From CAYLYM01 sp964387645 (GTDB lineage: Bacteria > Calditrichota > Calditrichia > RBG-13-44-9): a DNA stretch of 15,588 bases. The DNA lies in NCBI GenBank assembly GCA_964387645.1, contig CAYLYM010000092.1, forward strand, positions 1 through 15,588. The letters are read 5' to 3'. Below the pieces are notes generated by a model. That model had not been told where the DNA came from. It saw only the letters and a program-made list of their open reading frames with translations, and made no database searches. The position numbers were made by a program, and so were the translations under genes. Each line of letters starts with the position of its first letter. The stretch's first letter is position 1. Shown one piece after another: positions 8,955 through 15,588 of the stretch.

Positions 8955-9189
8955 TAAAGAAAACAGTCTTAGAAAATCAGGATGAGCTTAATTAAAGGTT
9001 GACTTTTTTATTCATTATCTCAATATCAAACCTATATTACTCATTTGTTTGATCCATTAAAAGATTAGTTTACTATATAAACCCAATAAAAAATTATAAA
9101 AACCACGTTTAATATGTTTTTTCGATAACTGAATAGAATGCTTAAAAATTTACTTTATTTAATAGTTCTTAATATCTAAATTTTAAATT

Positions 9190-10056
9190 ATGGGAAATTA
9201 TCAATTTTCTCTTTTTCAATACGTTTTCAAAAGAATCAGAAGTAATCCACTAGGTTTAGTAGGTCTGGTAATTGTCTCTATCACCATTTTAGTAGCTCTT
9301 TTTGCGTCATATTTGGCTCCTTATGATCCATACGAACAGCATATCGAAGAAGCTTTGCGAGGTCCTTCTACTGCCCACTGGTTGGGTCAGGACGATTTAG
9401 GAAGGGACATATTAAGCCGCATTATTTATGGCTCGCGGATCAGCTTAATGGTAGGTTTTGTTACTGTTAGTGTCTCTGCTCTTCTTGGTACCCTGCTCGG
9501 GGCGATTTCAGGATACTTTGGTGGCTGGGTAGATGAAATTTTGATGAGAATTACCGATATCTTGTTGGCTTTTCCCGGAATATTGTTAGCAATTGGCATC
9601 ATGGCCATCCTTGGTCCCAGTTTGAATAATGTTATTATTGCATTGTGCATCGTCGGTTGGAAATCCTATGCCCGTTTAGTACGCGGCGAAGTACTCAAAG
9701 AAAAAGAAAAAGAATATATTCAAGCAGCAAAAGCTTTGGGTTATTCTTCACCACGAATTATTCTTTTTCATCTTTTACCGAATGTTATTAATCCAGTACT
9801 AGTCACGGCAACTTTAGGAATTGCATCCATGGTTATTTCTGAAGCTGGTTTATCTTTTTTAGGCCTTGGAACACAACCACCTATTCCAAGTTGGGGAACT
9901 ATGTTATCCGAAGGACGTCAGTATCTTTTGCAAGCCTATCATTTAACCACTTTTCCAGGAATCGCAATAATGCTATTAGTGCTTGGATTTACTTTCCTCG
10001 GGGATGCTTTAAGAGATGCACTAGACCCCCATATCAAAATCTTGAGGGAGTTTTAA
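9190..10056 (+). CDS. ABC transporter inner-membrane permease, OppC/DppC type
   Basis: The 288-residue protein has the length and layout of the second permease of peptide/nickel-type (Opp/Dpp) importers. An OppC-type N-terminus with one membrane span (about 20-44) leads into LAPYDPYEQ (42-50), then HWLGQDDLGRDILSRIIYGSR (63-83), a hallmark of the subfamily. A five-span permease core follows from about 85 to 275. The EAA loop that docks the ATPase reads EYIQAAKALGYSSPRIILFH (175-194), with the conserved G184. The C-terminus keeps LGDALRDALDPH (270-281). The protein looks complete and intact. Its usual partners (OppB/DppB permease, binding protein, ATPases) are absent on both sides, so they must be encoded elsewhere if it works as an importer. 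The ATG has no Shine-Dalgarno sequence in its AT-only leader. The substrate cannot be told. Confidence 0.93.
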   Translation: MGNYQFSLFQYVFKRIRSNPLGLVGLVIVSITILVALFASYLAPYDPYEQHIEEALRGPSTAHWLGQDDLGRDILSRIIYGSRISLMVGFVTVSVSALLGTLLGAISGYFGGWVDEILMRITDILLAFPGILLAIGIMAILGPSLNNVIIALCIVGWKSYARLVRGEVLKEKEKEYIQAAKALGYSSPRIILFHLLPNVINPVLVTATLGIASMVISEAGLSFLGLGTQPPIPSWGTMLSEGRQYLLQAYHLTTFPGIAIMLLVLGFTFLGDALRDALDPHIKILREF

Positions 10057-10183
10057 CTGGTTCTTTTATATAGAAAACACAGGATAAATTAAATTTCAAT
10101 TTTATACATATACAATATCAAATTGCATTATTAGAATCTCGTTTTTTAATTAAATCAAATTTGAAGCTTAATCGAGAAATAAG

Positions 10184-11149
10184 ATGTCAAGAAAGCAGTT
10201 TTTTCTTTTATTAAAAATAGCAGTGGGTTGTACGTTGTTAATAATTCTTTATCAACGAATCAACGATAGTGAAGACATTCTGAGAGCATTTCGTCTGATC
10301 AACTGGCACAATATTTTTATTTGTTTGTTCCTGTTGATTCCTAATTTTTACATTCAATTCTTAAGGTGGAGATTCCTTTTGCGAAATTATTATCCAGAAG
10401 TAGGAAACAAAGATACTTTATTTTCATTACTTTTCGGCTTTACTCTTGGTTTTATTACTCCAGGAAATCTGGGTGAATTGGCTCGAGCCATTTTCTTCCA
10501 GAAATATGATCGAAAAATTATTACCGGACTGAACATTTTTGATAAATTTGCCAATATAGTTACTGTATTTTCAGCAGGTTTAATTTCACTGAACTTTATT
10601 TTATTCACAAGAACTCAATTTCCTCTTCTACTACTGATTTTCTTACTTATATTGACTGGGATAACTCTTTTCTTTTTATGGTTATTTTTATTCAAGCCTG
10701 TTCTTATTTATACAATTATTTTAAAGAAATTCTCGATGTTTTCCATAAAAAGTTGGGGAAAGACATTATTGAGAGGACCCACTCACTTAAAAAAATCTGA
10801 TATATTCAAAGTGTTGGGATTTAGTTTTTTACTTTTAATCACAATCGTAATTCAATATCATATACTGATTACTGCTTTTGAAAAAACGTCTATTTTTTAT
10901 TCCTTTATTGCAGTTAGCGCTATTCTTTTTACAAAGATGATTCTACCCATCTCTTTTGCTGACCTTGGAATTAGAGAAAGCGCCGCTGTTGTTTATTTTA
11001 CGCTCTTTGGGGTAACCAAAGCAGCAGCTTTCAATGCTGCTCTTTTAATCTTTATTATTAATTTCTTTTTACCAGCAATTTTTGGTAGTCTGGTAATTTT
11101 CAAACTTAAACCAGAATTGACACTTGTAGGACCTAATTCAAAAAGGTAA
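10184..11149 (+). CDS. YbhN/AglD-type flippase-like membrane protein (LPG_synthase_TM family)
   Basis: This 321-residue polytopic membrane protein has about eight hydrophobic segments: 6-23, 43-60, 78-92, 121-141, 146-170, 208-230, 238-257 and 283-306. It matches the family named after the membrane half of lysyl-phosphatidylglycerol synthase MprF, which also includes YbhN and archaeal AglD. The signatures are FLRWRFLLR (59-67), GFITPGNLGELARA (89-102) and LPISFADLGIRESA (254-267), the last being the conserved 'G-x-G-x-R-E' loop. Members are linked to lipid or lipid-linked sugar translocation or modification, but most are uncharacterised. There is no C-terminal aminoacyl-transferase domain, so it is not a full MprF. 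It lies 127 bases after the permease and 418 bases before a GT2 gene. Such proteins often accompany glycosyltransferases, which suggests an envelope role. The start is supported only by a weak purine-rich leader. Confidence 0.85.
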   Translation: MSRKQFFLLLKIAVGCTLLIILYQRINDSEDILRAFRLINWHNIFICLFLLIPNFYIQFLRWRFLLRNYYPEVGNKDTLFSLLFGFTLGFITPGNLGELARAIFFQKYDRKIITGLNIFDKFANIVTVFSAGLISLNFILFTRTQFPLLLLIFLLILTGITLFFLWLFLFKPVLIYTIILKKFSMFSIKSWGKTLLRGPTHLKKSDIFKVLGFSFLLLITIVIQYHILITAFEKTSIFYSFIAVSAILFTKMILPISFADLGIRESAAVVYFTLFGVTKAAAFNAALLIFIINFFLPAIFGSLVIFKLKPELTLVGPNSKR

Positions 11150-11567
11150 GCAGAGTTTCAAATTTGTGTTGATAATTTGTTTTTATTCATTAAATAATAT
11201 TTTTTCTTTGCTTTAATTGATCCAATATTTCTCTTCTTTTAAATTACTATTAAACTTAGTGCAAAAATATTTTTCTAAAATCAAATATCAAACCATAAGA
11301 TTAATTTCATTATAACTGTTTTAGCCAAACCCTGGTTTTTTAATTTTTTTCAGTAAATTTTGACGTTTAATACTTAATTATCTATTTAGCTACAAATCAT
11401 AAGCAATGCACAAAAACAAAATTGCGAAAAGATTTTGAAAATTTTAGAGTTAATTTATATATTTTGAATTTATATTAATTGGAATGTTGGTGTTTAATTT
11501 CATGTGAATAGTTTTTTTCTTCTTAAAAATTATTTTTATTTACCATAAAATAACCGAGATTGATCAT
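11150..11567. other. AT-rich intergenic region before the GT2 operon
   Basis: The region has 418 bases without a plausible gene on either strand. It starts with a possible weak terminator (11159-11184) and must contain the promoter of the run of genes from 11568 on. I looked for a sigma-54 type GG-N10-GC element, because a sigma-54 activator is encoded downstream, and saw no convincing one. The AT richness makes any -10-like hexamer uninformative. Confidence 0.5.
11159..11184 (+). terminator. possible weak intrinsic terminator after the YbhN-like gene
   Basis: CAAATT (11159-11164) and AATTTG (11174-11179) can form a 6-base-pair stem with a 9-base loop, followed at once by TTTTT. It begins 10 bases after the stop codon, a fitting place. 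The stem has only two G-C pairs, so it would be unstable and may be chance. Confidence 0.3.
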
Positions 11568-12680
11568 ATGATATGGATTTTTATACTTACAGGGACAGTT
11601 TATACAGGCATTCTTTTATTTTTTTTCCAGGGACTGGTTCGAAAATCCCGGACTTCGAATAACCCTGCTAAGCCGTTTGTTTCGGTTTTGGTGCCTGCAC
11701 GAAATGAAGCAAAACATATCCAGAATTGTTTAATGAGTTTATTACAGCAAACCTATCCTTCGCATCTATATGAAGTTCTTGTAATTGACGATAATTCTAC
11801 TGACAATACATGTCAAATTGTTGAAAATTTTGTTAAGGAAAAGCCTCAATTCAGATTGCTGATTTATAAAAATGATGGACGACATCCCACTTATAAAAAG
11901 CAAGCCTTGAAATTCGGGCTGAAAGAAGCGAAGGGAGAAATCATATTTACCATCGATGCGGATTCTATTGCTCAGAAAAACTGGCTGGAAAAGATGGTTG
12001 CTCAATATGACGAAACAACTGGTCTGGTTGCTGGATTAATTACTTTTCATCCGGATTTTGAAAAGAACCTTTTTCATAAGCTACAGACATTGGAATTTGC
12101 CGGGATAGTATTCTGTGGTGTTGGCAGTTTGAAAAATGGATTTCCCATTATTTGTAATGGAAGTAACCTTTCATATCGGAAAAAGGCTTTTGAAGATGCT
12201 GGCGGCTATGACGGGCACGAACATCTTCCTTCTGGAGATGATGATCTCTTATTGCAAAATATTCATAATAAAACATCCTGGAAAGTCAAATATTCTTTAG
12301 ATAGAGAAACAATTAATTATACAGTTCCTTTAAATTCAGTAAAAGGATTTCTGAATCAAAGATCTCGTTGGGCTTCAAAATCACTTCATTATCCATCTAA
12401 GCTTATTTTTCTTATACTTTTCGTTATTTATATTTTTTACAGTTTAACTTTTCTTTTATTTCCATTGAGTATGCTGGGATATCTTCCACTCAAGCTTTAT
12501 ATTTTAGGTATACTTCTTAAGATATTTCCTGAAGCATTGATTATACACAAAGGACTGCAGGTACTCAACCGAAAAGATCTTTTTCCTCTGTTTTTAATTG
12601 CTCAAATTTTTCAAGTGCCCTATATTCTTTATGCTGGATTTAGGGGCTTTTTTCACAAGTTTAGTTGGAAGGATAGTTAA
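11568..12680 (+). CDS. membrane-bound glycosyltransferase family 2 (processive-type signature)
   Basis: The 370-residue protein has an N-terminal membrane span (3-20), a cytosolic GT2 (GT-A fold) catalytic domain (about 36-270) and two to four C-terminal hydrophobic segments (277-300, 302-318, 338-360). Catalytic features are VSVLVPARNEAKHI (38-51), VIDDNSTDNT (72-81), the DAD metal motif in TIDADS (128-133), GDDD (223-226) near the expected catalytic aspartate, and QRSRW (264-268), the QxxRW-type signature of processive GT2 enzymes such as NodC, PgaC and cellulose or hyaluronan synthases. With its membrane ends it resembles NodC/PgaC-like GlcNAc transferases, but the exact sugar and processivity are inferred. 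The stop codon is one base from the start of a NodB-type deacetylase gene. Together the two genes imply synthesis followed by N-deacetylation of an amino-sugar glycan or lipid. The first ATG at 11568 is used; its ribosome site is weak. Confidence 0.88.
   Translation: MIWIFILTGTVYTGILLFFFQGLVRKSRTSNNPAKPFVSVLVPARNEAKHIQNCLMSLLQQTYPSHLYEVLVIDDNSTDNTCQIVENFVKEKPQFRLLIYKNDGRHPTYKKQALKFGLKEAKGEIIFTIDADSIAQKNWLEKMVAQYDETTGLVAGLITFHPDFEKNLFHKLQTLEFAGIVFCGVGSLKNGFPIICNGSNLSYRKKAFEDAGGYDGHEHLPSGDDDLLLQNIHNKTSWKVKYSLDRETINYTVPLNSVKGFLNQRSRWASKSLHYPSKLIFLILFVIYIFYSLTFLLFPLSMLGYLPLKLYILGILLKIFPEALIIHKGLQVLNRKDLFPLFLIAQIFQVPYILYAGFRGFFHKFSWKDS
12667..12673 (+). promoter_or_regulatory. ribosome binding site that fixes the deacetylase start
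   Basis: GGAAGGA lies 8 bases before the ATG at 12682, inside the last codons of the GT2 gene. It favours this ATG over an in-frame TTG at 12598, which would add 28 hydrophobic residues and overlap the GT2 gene by 83 bases. Confidence 0.75.
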
Positions 12681-12681
12681 T

Positions 12682-13308
12682 ATGTCTACATATAAATGGG
12701 CTGCAAATTGGATTTTTCCAACAGTAAAAAATATCATCTGGCGGATACCTCAAAATAAAAGAACTATTTTTTTAACAATTGACGATGGACCCTCCCCACA
12801 AGGTACTCGTGAAATTCTTCAAATTCTATCCGAATTGAAAATAAGAGCCACTTTTTTCCTTTCAGGCATAATGATTTATCGAAATCGCCGATACCTAGAT
12901 GCATTGAATTTTGAAGGACATCAATTAGGAAATCATGGATTTTTTCACCATCCTTACATGTTTATTCCGACAAAAATGATGCAGAAAGAGATTGAGTTAA
13001 CAGATAAGCTAATTTTTAAACAATTTAAACGTCGTTCAATATTATTTCGTCCACCTCATGGAATATTTGGCCCCAGATTGGAAAACGTTTTAAATAGATT
13101 AAATAAAAAACTAATTTTCTGGTCTCTCATGAGTAACGATTTTAAATGGGATCCCCAAAAAGTTCTCAACCATTTAAAAAAAAATCTGGCACCTGGTGAT
13201 ATTGTAGTTTTTCACGATTCTTCAAATCATATAAAAACTACACTTCAAGTCTTGCCAGAATTTCTTGAGTACTGTTTGCAAAATGAATTTGAGTTTTCTG
13301 TTCTGTAA
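12682..13308 (+). CDS. polysaccharide deacetylase (carbohydrate esterase 4, NodB-type)
   Basis: From the ATG at 12682 the protein has 208 residues, close to NodB size. CE4 enzymes remove N- or O-acetyl groups from GlcNAc-type polymers using a metal-bound water. All five family motifs are visible: TIDDGP (32-37, base D34 and metal ligand D35), NHGFFH (84-89, metal ligands H85 and H89), RPPHG (123-127), DFKW (153-156) and VVFHDS (175-180, H178). The enzyme should therefore be active. No standard signal peptide is seen; a short hydrophobic stretch at about 9-20 may only be part of the fold, so the protein could work in the cytosol on the product of the GT2 encoded one base upstream. The sigma-54 regulator gene follows after 17 bases, so it is an inner gene of the operon. 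Its substrate (glycolipid, exopolysaccharide or peptidoglycan) cannot be decided. Confidence 0.92.
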   Translation: MSTYKWAANWIFPTVKNIIWRIPQNKRTIFLTIDDGPSPQGTREILQILSELKIRATFFLSGIMIYRNRRYLDALNFEGHQLGNHGFFHHPYMFIPTKMMQKEIELTDKLIFKQFKRRSILFRPPHGIFGPRLENVLNRLNKKLIFWSLMSNDFKWDPQKVLNHLKKNLAPGDIVVFHDSSNHIKTTLQVLPEFLEYCLQNEFEFSVL

Positions 13309-13313
13309 TTAAT

Positions 13314-13317
13314 GGAG
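13314..13317 (+). promoter_or_regulatory. ribosome binding site for a TTG start codon
   Basis: GGAG at 13314-13317 stands 8 bases before the TTG at 13326. It supports this rare start for the sigma-54 activator. The only nearby ATG codons (13312 and 13332) are in other frames and lead quickly to stops. Confidence 0.7.
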
Positions 13318-13325
13318 AAAAACAA

Positions 13326-14678
13326 TTGGACAATGTTATCCTGGCAATTGTAAAATCATCTTTTCTTAGGGAGGCAATTCTTCAAAATAAAGCCCAATTT
13401 TTTGGTCCAGTAGTGTTTAAAGAAAGTCTCGAAGAATACTACAAACTAGACCAACGATTTCATGTGGAATTGATTATTTTGGAATATGATGTATTCCGAT
13501 TTTTGGACGATGATTTCCGATTACATTTCTATAATATTAATTGCCCCCGAGTAATTATTACTAAAGCAGATCATGAGATTTTCGCTTTTCCAGTGCCCGG
13601 TTATTCCTATCTTGGGAAAGAAAAAAATATAACCATGAATGATTTCGTTAGTTTAGTCAATGATTATTACCAGCCCGTCCCCACAGGAAGCGTTTATTCC
13701 GAAGGCGAAGAATTGCAATTTATTACTCGCCACCCTAAGATGTTAGAAATATTTGAAAATATTAAGCGTATAGCAGTTTTTGATACCCATATTTTACTGT
13801 TGGGGGAAAGTGGTACCGGAAAGGATGTTCTGGCGAAAATTATCCATAATTGCAGCCGGCGGAAAGGTAAGCCGATGGTAAAAGTTAATTGTGCTGCTAT
13901 ACCACCAAATCTTTTAGAAACGGAGATGTTCGGTTTCCGGAAAGGAGCTTTTACAAATGCTTATGAAGATAAGATTGGAAAAATTCAACTGGCAAACGGA
14001 AGCACGCTTTTCCTGGACGAGATTGGTGATTTGGATATCGGATTACAGGCTAAATTGCTGCGGGTGATTGACACAGGAGAATTAGATATTATTGGTGGCT
14101 TACACCCAATAAAAGTAGATGTCCGAATTATCTCTGCTACAAATCAAGACCTTACTAAAGCAATTGAAGATGGCAAATTTCGTAAAGATCTTTATTATCG
14201 TCTCAATGTGGTCAATTTTCGTTTGATACCTTTGCGCGAAAGACCTGAAGATATTCCTTTGCTTATTCGTTATTTTACAAATTTGTTCAACAAAAAGTAT
14301 AAAAAAAGGGTGGCAGAAATTAAAAGAGAAGCTTTAAAACCAGTTTTTGAATACGATTGGCCTGGTAATGTTCGGGAACTTCGTCATTTTGTTGAACGAT
14401 TGATCATACAGTGTACTAGCAATATTGTTGATCGAGATATGGTTAAACAGGAAATTGAAGCACTAAGCAGTGGTAGATCAAATAAGCCAACTAATAAAAG
14501 CTTAGAAGAATGGATAACCGAACAAGAAAAAAACATTATTATTAAGACCCTTAAAGAATGTGATTTTAAAATTCTGGAAACTGCTAGAAAATTACAAATC
14601 TCGCGACAGAGTCTTTTTCGCAAAATTAAAAAATTTGGCATAGATATAAAAAAATTGAAAAAAATGAGGTATGAGTAA
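13326..14678 (+). CDS. sigma-54-dependent transcriptional activator with degenerate receiver domain
   Basis: The 450-residue protein has three parts: an N-terminal receiver-like domain (1-115), an AAA+ sigma-54 interaction domain (about 130-370) and a Fis-type helix-turn-helix (402-440). It should remodel the RNA polymerase-sigma-54 complex at -24/-12 promoters. The AAA+ motifs are Walker A GESGTGKD (160-167), Walker B TLFLDE (227-232), RKDLYYRL with likely arginine fingers (286-293) and WPGNVREL (345-352). The sigma-contacting loop reads GAFTNA (207-212) instead of GAFTGA. The receiver lacks the N-terminal acidic pair and a clear phospho-acceptor (IILEYDVF, 50-57), so it is probably a pseudo-receiver not driven by ordinary phosphorylation. 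Translation starts at a TTG with a good ribosome site. The gene sits 17 bases after the deacetylase and overlaps ispE by 8 bases. It may autoregulate the operon or act on envelope genes elsewhere. Confidence 0.92.
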   Translation: MDNVILAIVKSSFLREAILQNKAQFFGPVVFKESLEEYYKLDQRFHVELIILEYDVFRFLDDDFRLHFYNINCPRVIITKADHEIFAFPVPGYSYLGKEKNITMNDFVSLVNDYYQPVPTGSVYSEGEELQFITRHPKMLEIFENIKRIAVFDTHILLLGESGTGKDVLAKIIHNCSRRKGKPMVKVNCAAIPPNLLETEMFGFRKGAFTNAYEDKIGKIQLANGSTLFLDEIGDLDIGLQAKLLRVIDTGELDIIGGLHPIKVDVRIISATNQDLTKAIEDGKFRKDLYYRLNVVNFRLIPLRERPEDIPLLIRYFTNLFNKKYKKRVAEIKREALKPVFEYDWPGNVRELRHFVERLIIQCTSNIVDRDMVKQEIEALSSGRSNKPTNKSLEEWITEQEKNIIIKTLKECDFKILETARKLQISRQSLFRKIKKFGIDIKKLKKMRYE

Positions 14679-15540
14679 ATTTATCGAAACCGATGAATTT
14701 AGAATAGCAGCTAATGCTAAAATTAATATTGGTTTACGCATTGTGGGTAAACGATCGGATGGTTTTCATAATTTGGAATCTGTTTTCCAGGAAATAAACC
14801 TTTCTGATATTATAACCATTCGAAAAATTCCTCATGGTATTCGTATAATGACATCACATTCACAGATACCAACTGATGAGCAAAATTTATGTTATCAGGC
14901 TTTTCTACTAATGAAGAAGACTTATGGTTTTGAAGGAGGAGTAGAAATAAGTTTAGAAAAAAATATCCCGGTAGGAGCAGGATTAGGAGGAGGTAGTAGT
15001 GATGCAGCCGCATGTTTAAAAGCTTTTAACCATATTTTTAATTTAAATCTTAATAAAAGCCGTTTGATACATTTAGCTGCAAAAATCGGTTCTGACGTTC
15101 CATTTTTCATCATCGGGAAAACCGCTTTAGTAAAAGGTCGAGGGGAAGTAGTTGTGCCAATCGATTTTTTAAAAGATTATCAGATATTAATTGTATATCC
15201 ATATTTAAATATTTCTACCACTGAAGTGTATAAAAATTTTGAATTAAACTTGACTAATTTCAAATCACTTATTAAATTTGATGTTGCTATTTTAAAGATA
15301 GCAGATTTGCAAGATTTAAACTATTATTTTTATAACGATTTAGAAAAGGTCGTATTTCGTTTTTATCCGGAATTGAGAGAGGCAAAGGAAAAGTTAAAAT
15401 TGGCAGGTGCAGCATTTGCAAGTTTAAGTGGAAGTGGATCGGTTTTATACGGGCTGTTTGATGAGTCAATTCAGTTAAAAGAAATTAAGGAAGAATTTGA
15501 GCAGTACGGTCAGGTATTTATAGCAAAACCCGTTATTTGA
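14671..15540 (+). CDS. ispE: 4-diphosphocytidyl-2-C-methyl-D-erythritol kinase
   Basis: IspE phosphorylates the 2-hydroxyl of CDP-methylerythritol with ATP in the MEP route to isopentenyl diphosphate, a cytosolic step that also feeds undecaprenyl carrier lipid. The 289-residue length is normal. As in other GHMP kinases, the ATP loop is PVGAGLGGGSSDAAA (100-114). The substrate/catalytic residues are K17 in NAKINIGL (15-22) and D142 in GSDVPFF (140-146). The C-terminal glycine motif is SLSGSGSVLYG (251-261). The protein is complete. Its ATG lies inside ATGAGTAA, which also contains the stop of the sigma-54 gene. A GAGG stands only one base before the ATG, too close for efficient new initiation, so translation is probably coupled to the upstream gene. 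A tRNA-Gln gene starts one base after the stop. Confidence 0.97.
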   Translation: MSKFIETDEFRIAANAKINIGLRIVGKRSDGFHNLESVFQEINLSDIITIRKIPHGIRIMTSHSQIPTDEQNLCYQAFLLMKKTYGFEGGVEISLEKNIPVGAGLGGGSSDAAACLKAFNHIFNLNLNKSRLIHLAAKIGSDVPFFIIGKTALVKGRGEVVVPIDFLKDYQILIVYPYLNISTTEVYKNFELNLTNFKSLIKFDVAILKIADLQDLNYYFYNDLEKVVFRFYPELREAKEKLKLAGAAFASLSGSGSVLYGLFDESIQLKEIKEEFEQYGQVFIAKPVI

Positions 15541-15541
15541 T

Positions 15542-15588
15542 TGGGGTGTCGCCAAGCGGTAAGGCACCGGGTTTTGGTCCCGGCATTC
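15542..15588 (+). tRNA. tRNA-Gln (anticodon UUG), 5' part, cut by the window end
   Basis: The 5' acceptor strand is TGGGGTG (15542-15548), followed by a D arm containing AAGCGGTAAGG. The anticodon stem is CCGGG/CCCGG (15567-15571 and 15579-15583) around the loop TTTTGGT, so the anticodon TTG is at 15574-15576 and reads CAA/CAG glutamine codons. The variable loop, T arm and 3' acceptor strand lie beyond the window. The gene starts one base after the ispE stop, so it is probably transcribed with ispE and released by tRNA processing enzymes. This ispE/tRNA-Gln junction resembles a conserved neighbourhood I recall from several bacterial phyla. Confidence 0.95.

Larger units (their letters stand above)
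8675..9189. other. divergent intergenic region between kinase and ABC permease genes
   Basis: This 515-base region must hold the 5' signals of both flanking genes, which point away from each other. Most of it is very AT-rich. The middle part (about 8850-8990) is less so, and it contains a repeat-like segment (8850-8885) and an imperfect inverted repeat (8925-8954). I found no open frame that looks like a gene. A TTGACT at 8999-9004 looks like a -35 box for the permease gene, but no good -10 box lies at the proper spacing, so I do not call a promoter. Confidence 0.5.

Noticed and set aside
8999..9004. TTGACT as a -35 box for the permease gene
   Set aside because: The sequence 15-19 bases downstream does not resemble a -10 box, so a promoter call is not supported.
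9426..9650. Antisense frame within the ABC permease gene
   Set aside because: It is a shadow of a well-supported membrane protein gene with no independent start signals.
11323..11356. AAAC/GTTT hairpin followed by T-rich sequence in the gap before the GT2 gene
   Set aside because: The stem has only four pairs, with no gene ending nearby, so it is not a credible terminator.
12598..12681. Longer start for the deacetylase at a TTG, adding 28 hydrophobic residues that look like a signal peptide
   Set aside because: The extension overlaps the end of the GT2 gene by 83 bases, has no ribosome site, and its hydrophobicity follows from the membrane-coding GT2 sequence in another frame. The ATG at 12682 has GGAAGGA at 8 bases.
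13187..13200. TGGCAC element resembling the -24 part of a sigma-54 promoter
   Set aside because: It lies inside the deacetylase coding sequence, and the expected GC of the -12 box is missing at the right distance.
1..15588. CRISPR arrays, insertion sequences, prophage or defence genes
   Set aside because: I saw no regularly spaced direct repeats, transposase, integrase or phage protein, and all large frames belong to envelope, signalling, transport or core metabolic families.

Overview
The window looks like chromosomal DNA from an AT-rich Gram-negative (diderm) bacterium. Outer-membrane glycan genes (a heptosyltransferase-type GT9 and an O-antigen ligase-type membrane protein) point to a lipopolysaccharide-like envelope. 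IspE shows the MEP isoprenoid route, and a sigma-54 activator implies an rpoN. Several genes carry clear Shine-Dalgarno sequences, which argues against a typical Bacteroidota member. By gene style I would guess the wider FCB group (for example Calditrichota or Ignavibacteriota-like lineages), but this is an inference without phylogenetic support.

Layout. Positions 1-108 may hold the last 35 codons of a gene entering from the left. Positions 109-664 are AT-rich and without genes. At 665-2899 two glycosyltransferases (GT9, then GT4) form a plus-strand pair, and they converge with an O-antigen ligase/polymerase-like gene (2908-4152, minus). Upstream of that gene, on the same strand, lies a 1421-residue soluble hybrid histidine kinase (4409-8674, minus) with about five PAS-like and two GAF-like regions, HisKA, HATPase and a C-terminal receiver. 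A 515-base intergenic region separates it from a solitary OppC/DppC-type ABC permease (9190-10056, plus). Next comes a YbhN/AglD-type membrane protein (10184-11149). After a 418-base gap follows a tight plus-strand run: membrane GT2 (11568-12680), NodB-type deacetylase (12682-13308), sigma-54 activator with a degenerate receiver (13326-14678), ispE (14671-15540) and the 5' part of tRNA-Gln(UUG) from 15542.

How the genes fit together. GT9, GT4 and the ligase-like protein look like part of an LPS core/O-chain locus. YbhN-like protein, GT2 and deacetylase look like a second, small envelope module able to make and N-deacetylate an amino-sugar lipid or glycan. The sigma-54 regulator is wired into the same transcript and into ispE by an 8-base overlap. 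The ispE to tRNA-Gln junction resembles the conserved ispE/tRNA-Gln/(prs)/rplY/pth neighbourhood I recall from several phyla. The right side is therefore core chromosome, and I see no integrase, transposase, phage gene, CRISPR array or defence gene anywhere.

I found no clear case of a wholly new system. The points most worth checking are the GT2-deacetylase-sigma-54 run, the pseudo-receiver activator with a GAFTNA loop, the large orphan hybrid kinase, and two degenerate copies of what looks like an interspersed intergenic repeat.
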